Position numbers and translations under genes: made by a program | Shown here: positions 23,595 to 31,282 of the stretch, piece by piece | Layout: every line of letters begins with the position of its first letter | How positions within the stretch are numbered: position 1 is the stretch's first letter | The notes under the pieces: generated by a model | Database searches by the model: none | The model's input: only the letters and a program-made list of their open reading frames with translations | What the model was told of the DNA's origin: nothing | Origin: UBA11524 sp964542315 | GTDB lineage: Bacteria; Bacillota; Clostridia; Christensenellales; Aristaeellaceae | DNA: 32,202 bases | NCBI GenBank assembly: GCA_964542315.1 | Contig: CAZIUA010000022.1 | Location: 1 to 32,202 of the forward strand | Direction: 5' to 3'

Positions 23595-23870
23595 ATGAGA
23601 AGCATGCCGTCGACCGTTTCGCCCTTTGCGGCGGAAGACGATCCCTGGCTGGTCTGGTCCTGCGGTGCGCCGCTGAGTGCCCTGGAAGAGGCCGATGCGC
23701 CGTCGGAAGCACCGGCGCCCGTCAGCGATACATCTCCCATGCCGGACAGGGTGGAATTCAAGCGCCCGCAGTATCATGCCGTCCTGAACCGCATCCAGCA
23801 GGCGCAGACGAAGGCCGGGACGTTTTCAGCGTGGAAAGCTGATCACGGCACATCGTCCGCAAACACATAG
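23595..23870 (+). CDS. Small unknown protein, 91 residues
   Basis: This short frame has a strong ribosome site (GGGGAGGG, 7 bases before ATG 23595) and lies divergent from the epimerase gene, which supports its being real. The protein has no recognisable domain. The middle is rich in Ala, Pro, Glu and Ser (ALEEADAPSEAPAPVSD), followed by a more structured stretch (PQYHAVLNRIQQAQTKAG). Its last 28 bases overlap the convergent DUF4230 gene. No promoter is obvious. It could instead be a chance frame. Confidence 0.45.
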   Translation: MRSMPSTVSPFAAEDDPWLVWSCGAPLSALEEADAPSEAPAPVSDTSPMPDRVEFKRPQYHAVLNRIQQAQTKAGTFSAWKADHGTSSANT

Positions 23871-24457
23871 CGGAACGTGACGCCGGAAGAAAGGTTGCTC
23901 ATCCAGGCGGCGACGGTGGATTCAAACGCAGAGACCGCCGCATCGCGCAGGGCTTCGCGGTTATCCGCCAGATGAGCCTCGCGGCGGACGATACACTCTT
24001 CCTCCAGCAGTTTCTGCAGGGCATTGTCGTCGATGCCGTTGGGGATCCAGAAATCATCGCGGAAGATCTCCATGGGGGTCAGGGCATCGGAAAGCACCTC
24101 AACGGGCGGCAGGATGAAGGTCAGGGTGTTGCCGTTGGCCTGCATCTGCACCTGCTTGAGATCCAGCCCGATGGAGGCGCTGTACACATAGCTGACATTG
24201 ATGCTCCCGACCGAGCCGATCAGTGCCGCCTGGATGTCGTAGGAGAGCACGCCTTCATCCTCGATGGCGGCGACCTCCAGCCGTGCTGTGTTTTCCAGCC
24301 GGGAGGCCAGCACGGCACTCGTCTTGATGGTGGCGCCGGTCGCATCGGGGAGGAGCTGCGAGGCCAGCCGGGACGCATGGGGCAGCAGCACGATAATCAG
24401 CACCACGCTGACCGCACTGCCGATCACCCGGGCGAACCAGCGTAGGATCGATTTCAT
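23843..24457 (-). CDS. DUF4230 membrane-anchored protein
   Basis: The protein (204 residues, minus strand) starts with one membrane helix (about 9-27, VIGSAVSVVLIIVLLPHAS) and then an extracytoplasmic DUF4230 domain, recognised by the region LLPDATGATIKTSAVLASRLENTARLEV and the later KQVQMQANGNTLTFILPPVEVL. Function of DUF4230 is unknown. ATG 24457 is preceded by CAGGAGGTG and overlaps the stop of the upstream small gene (ATGA), so the pair is co-translated. Confidence 0.85.
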   Translation of the reverse strand: MKSILRWFARVIGSAVSVVLIIVLLPHASRLASQLLPDATGATIKTSAVLASRLENTARLEVAAIEDEGVLSYDIQAALIGSVGSINVSYVYSASIGLDLKQVQMQANGNTLTFILPPVEVLSDALTPMEIFRDDFWIPNGIDDNALQKLLEEECIVRREAHLADNREALRDAAVSAFESTVAAWMSNLSSGVTFRYVFADDVP

Positions 24458-24756
24458 AGCGCACCTCCTGTCAAAAGTGCATTCACCCACACCAGCAGCG
24501 GGATGACGATGTACCGCGCTGCTTCAACGAGCACGGTGATGATGCCGATCACAGCGAAGAGGTTCCACCAGGTGAAGATCCTGCGGCGCCTGCGGGGACG
24601 GCGCCGTTCACGCCTGTCCTCCGGCGGATCGGCGGGCGCATCCTGCGCAAAGCCCTGCTGGGGTTGCCAGGCCTGGTTGGGACGGTTCTGCGGGAAGCGA
24701 TATACGGGCTGCTCCCGAGTGGGATAATATGGCTGCCGCTGCGGGTCCTGCTGCAT
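24454..24756 (-). CDS. Small membrane protein with Pro/Gln/Arg-rich cytoplasmic N-terminus, 100 residues
   Basis: Residues 1-45 are rich in Gln, Pro and Tyr (QRQPYYPTREQP), followed by a strongly basic run (RRERRRPRRRRRI, about 48-60) and a single membrane helix (about 64-95, NLFAVIGIITVLVEAARYIVIPLLVWVNALL). By the positive-inside rule the N-terminus should be cytoplasmic. I know no family. It is the first gene of a two-gene unit with the DUF4230 protein and probably works with it at the membrane. ATG 24756 follows AAAGGAG by 10 bases. Confidence 0.75.
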   Translation of the reverse strand: MQQDPQRQPYYPTREQPVYRFPQNRPNQAWQPQQGFAQDAPADPPEDRRERRRPRRRRRIFTWWNLFAVIGIITVLVEAARYIVIPLLVWVNALLTGGAL

Positions 24757-24810
24757 GTCGGCACGCTCCTTTCAGCATTGCTCACGCGGCCCTGCCGGCC
24801 GTACTGCTTC

Positions 24811-24839
24811 ATTATACGACAGAATGCGCGCTTTTTCCA
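24811..24839 (-). promoter_or_regulatory. Putative sigma-A promoter of the small membrane protein/DUF4230 pair
   Basis: On the minus strand a perfect TATAAT (24811-24816) lies 17 bases after TGGAAA (24834-24839), about 55 bases upstream of the ATG at 24756. Confidence 0.7.
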
Positions 24840-24883
24840 CCCTTTCGGGGAATTTTTCGATGAATGCTATGCGTTGCAAGCGT

Positions 24884-24931
24884 GAAACGCCTGTGAAATC
24901 CTGCAGAAACGCTTTCCATTTTCGGCGTTTC
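24884..24931 (+). repeat. GAAACGC repeats around the rbgA promoter
   Basis: GAAACGC occurs at 24884-24890 and 24906-24912 and inverted as GCGTTTC at 24925-24931. The second and third copies form a 7-base palindrome with a 12-base centre covering the -35 box and spacer, so an operator is possible. Confidence 0.45.
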
Positions 24932-24941
24932 GTGGTATGAT
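24913..24941 (+). promoter_or_regulatory. Putative promoter of the rbgA operon
   Basis: TATGAT (24936-24941) is an extended -10 (TGG before it), 17 bases after TTTCCA (24913-24918). The leader to GTG 25014 is about 65 bases. Confidence 0.6.
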
Positions 24942-25013
24942 ATTAGCGTGTGCTTTCAGGCACAGGGCCTGAAATAAGACGCAAATGGACTGAAAGAACT
25001 GGCAGGTGGAACT

Positions 25014-25937
25014 GTGGACATCAACTGGTATCCTGGACATATGGCAAAAACGAAGCGTCAGCTGCAGGAGCAGCTCAGCCGCGTGGACGTGGTGGTCGAG
25101 CTGTGCGATGCGCGCCTTCCGTATTCCAGCCGAAATCCCGATCTGGACAAGCTCGTGGCCAACAAGCGGCGCGTGCTTTTGCTCAACAAGGCCGATCTGG
25201 CCGATCAGGCGCTGACCAGTGCCTGGCTGAACTACTTCCGCGCGCAGGGCATCGACTGTGCGCCCTACAACGCATCCGCAGGCAAGGCGAAGGACGCTCT
25301 GGCTGTCATTGACCGTGCCGCGAAGGAAACGGTGGAGCGCGCGCTGGCAAAGGGCGTCCGCAAGACGGTGAAGGCGATGGTCGTTGGCGTGCCCAATGTG
25401 GGCAAGAGCACCTTCACCAACAAGCTCCATGGCAGCGGCATCGCCAAGACGGGTGACCGCCCCGGCGTGACGCGCTCCAACCAGTGGGTGCATATCACGC
25501 CCTATCTGGATCTGCTGGACACCCCCGGCCTGCTCTGGCCGCGCCTGGATGACCAGCTGGCCGCGCGCCGCCTGTGCTACATCGGCACGGTGAAGGACGA
25601 TGTGGTCGATCTGCCCATGCTGACGATCCACCTTCTGCAGGATATGCTGGCCGTCAAGCCGGAGCAGGTGATGGAGCGCTTCCGCATCAAGGATGCGTCC
25701 CTGCGCGGCGAGGAGCTGCTGGAGGCGGTCTGCCGTGGCCGCGGCTTCCTGATGAAGGGCGGCGTGTGCGACTACGACCGCTGCTGCTATGTGGTGCTGG
25801 ATGAATTCCGCGCGGGCAAGCTGGGCCGCATCACGCTGGAAACGCCGCAGAAGCCCCGTCCACGTCTGACCATCCCCGGTGCAAGCAAGACGGAGGCCAC
25901 TGCGGAAACCAAGGAGAACGAACATGGCGAAGATTGA
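25014..25937 (+). CDS. rbgA: Ribosome biogenesis GTPase RbgA (YlqF)
   Basis: RbgA is a GTPase needed for late assembly of the 50S ribosomal subunit in Firmicutes. The 307-residue protein starts with INWYPGHMAKTKRQL, the hallmark N-terminus with its catalytic His. The GTPase motifs are circularly permuted: G4 NKAD (58-61) precedes G1 GVPNVGKST (125-133), followed by G2 GVTR and G3 DTPG. The ANTAR-like RNA-binding C-terminus follows. GTG 25014 is taken as start because it yields the canonical beginning; AGGTGG lies 4 bases upstream. The stop overlaps rnhB by 14 bases, a gene order also found in B. subtilis. Confidence 0.96.
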   Translation: MDINWYPGHMAKTKRQLQEQLSRVDVVVELCDARLPYSSRNPDLDKLVANKRRVLLLNKADLADQALTSAWLNYFRAQGIDCAPYNASAGKAKDALAVIDRAAKETVERALAKGVRKTVKAMVVGVPNVGKSTFTNKLHGSGIAKTGDRPGVTRSNQWVHITPYLDLLDTPGLLWPRLDDQLAARRLCYIGTVKDDVVDLPMLTIHLLQDMLAVKPEQVMERFRIKDASLRGEELLEAVCRGRGFLMKGGVCDYDRCCYVVLDEFRAGKLGRITLETPQKPRPRLTIPGASKTEATAETKENEHGED

Positions 25938-26544
25938 CCGTCAGGCGCATGCGCAGATGCTGGCCGATCATGATGCGCAGTTCATCGGCGTGGTGGCCGG
26001 CATTGATGAGGTCGGCCGCGGACCGCTGGCTGGCGATGTGGTCACCGCGTGCGTCGTGATGCCCAGGGAGCCCGTGCTCGCCTGGATCGACGACAGCAAG
26101 AAACTCTCCGAATCCCGCCGCGAAAAGGTGTATCAGGAGATCATGGAGATCGCATCCTATGTGGGGATCGGTCACGCGACGCCGGAGGAGATCGACCGCA
26201 TCAACATCCTGGAGGCCACGAAGAAGGCCATGTGCGAGGCTGCGTCCCGGGTGCCGGCGGATATCTTCCTCATCGATGCCGTGACCGGCCTTGGCCTCAA
26301 TGGCGAAGAGGTGCCCATCATCAAGGGCGATGCGACCTCCTATGCCATCGCTGCGGCGAGCATCGTGGCGAAGGTCACCCGTGATCATCAGCTGATCGAA
26401 CTGGACAAGCTGTATCCCCAATACGGTTTTGCGCGCAACAAGGGCTACGGCACGCCGGAACACATCGCCGCGCTGAAGGAATATGGCCCGTGCCCGGCGC
26501 ATCGGCGGACCTTTATCCGCAATTTCTGCGATGAAACAGTATGA
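25924..26544 (+). CDS. rnhB: Ribonuclease HII
   Basis: RNase HII removes ribonucleotides misincorporated in DNA and RNA of RNA-DNA hybrids. The 206-residue protein has the catalytic motif GIDEVGRGPLAGDVV (D28, E29), DSKKLSESRRE, and the later acidic site region FLIDAVTG. The 'Asp-Glu-Asp-Asp' set and the YAIAAASIVAKVTRD motif are all present. Length is typical. ATG 25924 follows AAGGAGAAC; the start lies in the end of rbgA and the stop 14 bases inside yraN. Confidence 0.97.
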   Translation: MAKIDRQAHAQMLADHDAQFIGVVAGIDEVGRGPLAGDVVTACVVMPREPVLAWIDDSKKLSESRREKVYQEIMEIASYVGIGHATPEEIDRINILEATKKAMCEAASRVPADIFLIDAVTGLGLNGEEVPIIKGDATSYAIAAASIVAKVTRDHQLIELDKLYPQYGFARNKGYGTPEHIAALKEYGPCPAHRRTFIRNFCDETV

Positions 26545-26881
26545 ATCCGGCCTGAACGGCGAAGCCCAGGCGGAAGCCTACCTCTGCGGCAAGGGCATGC
26601 AGGTCATTGCGCGCCGCTACCGCGCGGAGGACGGCGAGATCGATCTGGTGATGGACGAAAAGGGGACGATCGTCTTCGTGGAAGTGAAGGCGCGTCCTGC
26701 CGCCCGGGCCGGTATGGGGCTGATGTCCGTCACGCCTGCCAAGCAGCGTCGGCTGAGCCATGCGGCGCTGCATTTTCTGGTGGAACGGGATTATTTGGGG
26801 TGCCCTGTTCGTTTTGATGTTGTGGAGGTCACGCGGGACGGCATCCTGCATGTTCCCAATGCCTTCATGGCACAGGAGTGA
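26531..26881 (+). CDS. yraN: UPF0102 protein YraN, predicted endonuclease-like
   Basis: The 116-residue protein has the UPF0102 signature: GLNGEAQAEAYLCGKGMQVIARRYR, GEIDLVMDEKGTIVFVEVKAR and VTPAKQRRLSHAALHFL. The fold is that of restriction-endonuclease-like nucleases with E..D..ExK; EIDLV and FVEVKAR provide these residues. Its cellular role is not settled. It follows rnhB in most Firmicutes. ATG 26531 overlaps rnhB by 14 bases. Only 40 bases, without terminator, separate it from the giant glycosyltransferase gene. Confidence 0.95.
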   Translation: MKQYESGLNGEAQAEAYLCGKGMQVIARRYRAEDGEIDLVMDEKGTIVFVEVKARPAARAGMGLMSVTPAKQRRLSHAALHFLVERDYLGCPVRFDVVEVTRDGILHVPNAFMAQE

Positions 26882-26921
26882 CGGCCTCACTCCGCCTTAT
26901 TCTTTCTTCGAGGTGATTCGT

Positions 26922-29900
26922 TTGATCAAACGCATGCTCTGTCTGCTTGCAGCATGCTTTTTTATGCTGCTTTCCATCGGCCTGGCGGAAGGCAACAATC
27001 TGCTGACCAATCCCGGCTTTGAAGACCTGGATGCCGAGGGGCTTCCCTTCGGCTGGGATACGGATGCATACATCACCCGCGAGGGCGTGACGCTCTACAG
27101 CGTGACGGAGGAAGCTCTGACGGGGCAGTCCGCCGCGGTGGTGGAAAATTGCGACATGAATGACGCGCGATTCGCCCAGACGGTATCCGTCAAGCCGAAC
27201 ACCATGTATCGCCTGTCGGGCTGGATCAAAGCCAGTGGCATCGGCGATGCAGGCCATGGCGCGAATCTCTCGGTGGAGGGCGTGCATGCCCGCAGCGAAA
27301 GCCTGTACGACACCAACGGCGAGTGGGTCTATGTGGAGACTTACGGCCTGACAGATGATGACCAGACCGAGGTCACCGTGTTTGCGCGCGTAGGCGGCTA
27401 CAGCGGCGAAAGCCAGGGCATGGCCGCCTTTGACGATCTCTGTCTGGAGGTCGTCACCGATCTCCCTGCAGGCGTGTATGCCCAGGCCTGGTTCACCGTG
27501 CAGAGCGTTCCGGCGATCGATCCCGTGGCGGAGGAATCCGAAGCGGTGCAGGCCTTCTGGCCGTGGCTGATCGTTCTGGCGGCATTGTATACCGCTGCGG
27601 CGCTGTGGCTGATGCGCCATTTCCAGCTGGATCGCCGCGAAGAAGCCATGCGGGAGGCCGCAAATCGTGAAAAGCGCAACGGGCTGCCGTGGTTCGCGCT
27701 GATCGGGCTTGCGCTGTCCTTCGTGCTGCGGCTGGTCATCGCGCTGAATGTCGAAGGCTATCAGGTGGACGTGAACTGCTTCACGGCGTGGGGCAATACC
27801 ATGTCCAGCGTTGGCCCGACGCTGTTCTATCAGTCCAACTGGTGCGACTATACCCCCGGATACCTCTATGTCATGGGCCTCAATGGCACTGTGGTGAAAC
27901 TGCTGAACGGCCTTGTCAGCGCATCGCTGGTGCATAAGCTCGTTCCCATGCTCTGCGACCTGGTCGGCGCGTGGCTCATTGGCCGTCTGGCGTCGGAACA
28001 TGGCTACAGCCGCCGTCAGGCCGGTCTGCTGGCGCTGCTGACGGCGCTCAATCCCGCCGTCATCCTCAACAGTGCTGCATGGTGCCAGATCGACAGCGTC
28101 CTGTGCGTGGCGCTGATGCTGGTGGCGTACTTCGCTATCCACCGCAAATGGGCGGTCGTGTTGCCGCTCTATGTGCTCAGCGCGCTCATCAAGCCCCAGG
28201 CACTGATGGTGGGCTTCCTGGGGCTGGCGGCCATCATCATGGCCTGGCTGAAGCTGCCCTCCGCTGAGGATAAGCGTAAGATGGGCAGGGAGCTGCTCAT
28301 CGGCCTGGGCATTTCGCTGGTGTTTGCACTGGTGATCGTGCTGCCCTTCTGCCCGAATCAGGAGTCCCCCCTGTGGCTGTTCGAGCTCTATGGCAACACG
28401 ATGGGCTCGTATCCTTATGCGACGGTCAACACTGCGAACCTCTATTATCTCGCCAATGCCAACTGGGATGGCCTTGCAAATCCGGCGAACCCCGTTGTTT
28501 GCGGCTTCTTCGTGCTGCTGTCGCTGGTGTGCAGCGGCTATTTCGCCCTGCGCCAGCGTCCACGCAAGATGAAAGTGTGGTTCGCCGAGCCTGCGCTCAT
28601 GGCTGCTTATACCGTTGTGTATGCGGTGCTGTGGATCGTCGGCTGCACCTGGACGACGCTGGGCGTGTGTGCGATGTCCATGGCGTTCGCACTGGTGCTG
28701 CCCATGTTCATCCGCTCCGGAAAGCTCGCAAACCTTCCGCTCTGCGGCGCGGTGCTGTTCATCCTGCTGTATGTGCTGGGCATCAAGATGCATGAGCGTT
28801 ACCTGTTCCCGGCGCTGTTCCTGCTGGGCATGGCCTATGCTATCCGCCGCGACAGGCGCATCTTGACGCTTCTCATTGCGACCTCCTGCACGGTCTTTAT
28901 CAACGAGGGCATTGTGCTGGATAATTCCATCCGCCTCGGCTCGTCCATGGGCCATCTGAATGCTGATACCCGCACGCTGGCGATGCTGCTGTCCATGGTG
29001 AATGTCGCCGCCGCGTGCCTGAGCATCTGGGTCTGCCATGGGGTCTGCATGGAGGACATGCCCGTCTGCCTGACGGAGCACCTTGCGGAAAGCACCTCTG
29101 CGCCCGCGTATGAGAAGTCCCCCTGTACGCCCCTGAACTTCAAGCCCGACGTCCGCCTGAACCTGACGCGCAAGGACGCACTGCTGATGGTGGTCGTGAC
29201 GGCGGTGTACGCCGTGGTGACGCTGACGACCCTCGGTTCGACCAAGGCGCCGCAGAACCCATGGAAGTCTACCGCGAAGAACGAATATGTCTACATTGAC
29301 CTGGGACAGCATTATGATGACTTCAGCATGCTGTATTTTGCGCAGGTCAGCTACAGCAATTTCGCTGTGTCCGTCAGCGATACGCTGGACGAAAGCACCT
29401 TCACGACCGAGTATCCGGCGGAAATGCGCGAGGGCATGTGCTTCTCCTGGGAATACCTCGATCCCAGCTACGAATCGACCTCCGGCACGCAGTTCATCTC
29501 CGCTTCTGAATTTGCGAATGTGCAGAAGCTCTCCGGCCGCTATGTCCGCATCGACCCCAAACAGGTCGGGCTGATCCTCAATGAGGTCATCTTCCGCGAT
29601 GCAGACGGGGAACAGATCACCGGCGCGCAGGTCGTCCGCCGCGACAATGCCAACGAGGCATCCCCTCTGTACACGGAGGCCTCCGCCCTACTGGACGAAC
29701 AGGATACCCTCGATGGCGAGCCGAGCTGGTGGAACTCCACCTATTTCGACGAGATCTACCACGCCCGCACGGCCTTTGAGCACCTGAACGGCACGACCGC
29801 CTACGAATGGACCCATCCGCCGCTGGGCAAGATCATCATGAGCTGGTGCATCGGCCTCTTCGGCATGACGCCCTTCGGCTGGCGCTTCGCCGGGGCGATG

Positions 29901-31160
29901 TGCGGCGTGGTGATGTTGCCCGTGATCTATCTGCTGGCCAAGCAGCTCACCAAGCGCCGCAGCATGGCCTTCATGGCGATGATGCTCATGGCGCTGGACT
30001 GCATGCACTTCACCCAGACGCGCCTGGCGACCATCGACAGCTATCCGGTGCTCTTCATCATGCTGAGCTTCCTGTTCATGCTGCGCTTCATGCAGCGGGA
30101 CATTGTCCTGGAGGACATGCGCAAGCTCCTGCCTGATCTGGGGCTGAGCGGCTTCTTCATGGGCTGCGCGGTGGCGAGCAAGTGGATCGGCGTTTATGCA
30201 GGCATCGGCCTGGCCGTGCTGTACTTCTGGACCTGCCTGCGCCATCTGCGGATGCAGCAGCAGTCCAAGGCACTGCTGAAGGACGGGACGGCGCGCACCC
30301 CCGAGGAGCTTGTCATCCTGAACAAGCGCGCGGACACTTCCTTCCGTCGCATCGTGATGCTCTGCCTGTGGTGCCTGCTGTTCTTCGTGGCGATCCCTGT
30401 GGCCATCTATCTCTGGGCGTATTCCGTTCACTATGCCTACCTGCACCTGACCTCCTTCAAGGCATTCATCAAGCAGGTGATCCAGTGCCAGGAGAGCATG
30501 CTGTCCTACCATGGCAAACCCGGTCTGGGCATGGATCACGCGTTCTATTCGCCCTGGTATGAGTGGCCGCTGATGATGAAGCCCATGTACTATGCGTCCG
30601 CCGCCTTCAAGCCGGAAGGCAAGACCTACGCCATCTTCTGCTTCGGCAACCCGTGGGTATGGCTGGTCGGCCTGGCCGGCATCGCATACACCGTGGTGAA
30701 GTGGGCGAGGGGACACCGCTACAGCCTGGCCGGGCATGACGGCACGCTCCGCCTGGCGCGGCAGGATTGGGATGACGCACCGGCCTTCCTGATCATCGGA
30801 TTACTGGCGCAGTTCCTGCCGTGGGTGCTCGTTCCGCGCGGAACGTACATCTACCACTACTTCGCCAGCGTGCCCTTCCTCATCCTCGGCACAACGCTGA
30901 TGCTCGACGGCATCACGCGCCGTTGGCCGAAGGAAGGCAAGTGGATCTGCCTGGGCTATCTGGCCCTGTGCCTGATCTGGTTCATCCTGCTCTTCCCCTA
31001 TGCCAGCGGCCTGCCCACGGCGGAGGGGTGGATGGACGCCATCCGCGATTACCCCTACATCAGCACGTTGATCCCGAATTACTGGCAGAACAGCTTCCTT
31101 GTGAAGCTGAACAGCATCCTGGAAGCCATCCCGATCTTCCCCAACGTGTATCATCATTGA
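26922..31160 (+). CDS. Giant membrane glycosyltransferase: CBM-like ectodomain + GT87/Gpi18-like module + protein O-mannosyltransferase (PMT) module
   Basis: This 1412-residue protein appears to join two polyprenyl-phosphate-sugar-dependent glycosyltransferases. It has a signal sequence (1-22), then a jelly-roll carbohydrate-binding-like ectodomain (about 24-185, NLLTNPGFEDLD). After a membrane helix at about 211-231 comes a multi-pass module (about 245-700) with YQVDVNCFTAWG and the MHERYLFP motif of Gpi18/GT87-like mannosyltransferases (COG5542). Residues about 775-930 form a second extracytoplasmic beta domain. The PMT/GT39 module (about 935-1410) has the catalytic YFDEIYHARTAF near 941 and THPPLGKI. 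Substrates are unknown; O-glycosylation of exported proteins or an envelope polymer is plausible. Start is TTG 26922 (GAGGTGA 6 bases before); ATG 26934 is the alternative. Confidence 0.9.
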   Translation: MIKRMLCLLAACFFMLLSIGLAEGNNLLTNPGFEDLDAEGLPFGWDTDAYITREGVTLYSVTEEALTGQSAAVVENCDMNDARFAQTVSVKPNTMYRLSGWIKASGIGDAGHGANLSVEGVHARSESLYDTNGEWVYVETYGLTDDDQTEVTVFARVGGYSGESQGMAAFDDLCLEVVTDLPAGVYAQAWFTVQSVPAIDPVAEESEAVQAFWPWLIVLAALYTAAALWLMRHFQLDRREEAMREAANREKRNGLPWFALIGLALSFVLRLVIALNVEGYQVDVNCFTAWGNTMSSVGPTLFYQSNWCDYTPGYLYVMGLNGTVVKLLNGLVSASLVHKLVPMLCDLVGAWLIGRLASEHGYSRRQAGLLALLTALNPAVILNSAAWCQIDSVLCVALMLVAYFAIHRKWAVVLPLYVLSALIKPQALMVGFLGLAAIIMAWLKLPSAEDKRKMGRELLIGLGISLVFALVIVLPFCPNQESPLWLFELYGNTMGSYPYATVNTANLYYLANANWDGLANPANPVVCGFFVLLSLVCSGYFALRQRPRKMKVWFAEPALMAAYTVVYAVLWIVGCTWTTLGVCAMSMAFALVLPMFIRSGKLANLPLCGAVLFILLYVLGIKMHERYLFPALFLLGMAYAIRRDRRILTLLIATSCTVFINEGIVLDNSIRLGSSMGHLNADTRTLAMLLSMVNVAAACLSIWVCHGVCMEDMPVCLTEHLAESTSAPAYEKSPCTPLNFKPDVRLNLTRKDALLMVVVTAVYAVVTLTTLGSTKAPQNPWKSTAKNEYVYIDLGQHYDDFSMLYFAQVSYSNFAVSVSDTLDESTFTTEYPAEMREGMCFSWEYLDPSYESTSGTQFISASEFANVQKLSGRYVRIDPKQVGLILNEVIFRDADGEQITGAQVVRRDNANEASPLYTEASALLDEQDTLDGEPSWWNSTYFDEIYHARTAFEHLNGTTAYEWTHPPLGKIIMSWCIGLFGMTPFGWRFAGAMCGVVMLPVIYLLAKQLTKRRSMAFMAMMLMALDCMHFTQTRLATIDSYPVLFIMLSFLFMLRFMQRDIVLEDMRKLLPDLGLSGFFMGCAVASKWIGVYAGIGLAVLYFWTCLRHLRMQQQSKALLKDGTARTPEELVILNKRADTSFRRIVMLCLWCLLFFVAIPVAIYLWAYSVHYAYLHLTSFKAFIKQVIQCQESMLSYHGKPGLGMDHAFYSPWYEWPLMMKPMYYASAAFKPEGKTYAIFCFGNPWVWLVGLAGIAYTVVKWARGHRYSLAGHDGTLRLARQDWDDAPAFLIIGLLAQFLPWVLVPRGTYIYHYFASVPFLILGTTLMLDGITRRWPKEGKWICLGYLALCLIWFILLFPYASGLPTAEGWMDAIRDYPYISTLIPNYWQNSFLVKLNSILEAIPIFPNVYHH

Positions 31161-31165
31161 GCACT

Positions 31166-31201
31166 GGCCTCCTGCCTCCCCAAACAGCAGGGGGCCTTTT
31201 T
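31166..31201 (+). terminator. Rho-independent terminator of the rbgA-glycosyltransferase operon
   Basis: GGCC-T-CCTGC (31166-31175) pairs with GCAGG-G-GGCC (31187-31196), one T-G wobble included, followed by five Ts (31197-31201). Confidence 0.9.
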
Positions 31202-31212
31202 GCGTGTTCGCA

Positions 31213-31241
31213 TTGCAATTTGGCGGAAGATGCTGTACAAT
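31213..31241 (+). promoter_or_regulatory. Putative sigma-A promoter of comM
   Basis: TTGCAA (31213-31218) and TACAAT (31236-31241) are separated by 17 bases, about 41 bases before the comM ATG. Confidence 0.8.
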
Positions 31242-31282
31242 GGAGATAAGAATACGATGGATACGAACGGAGGGCGTGCGCG

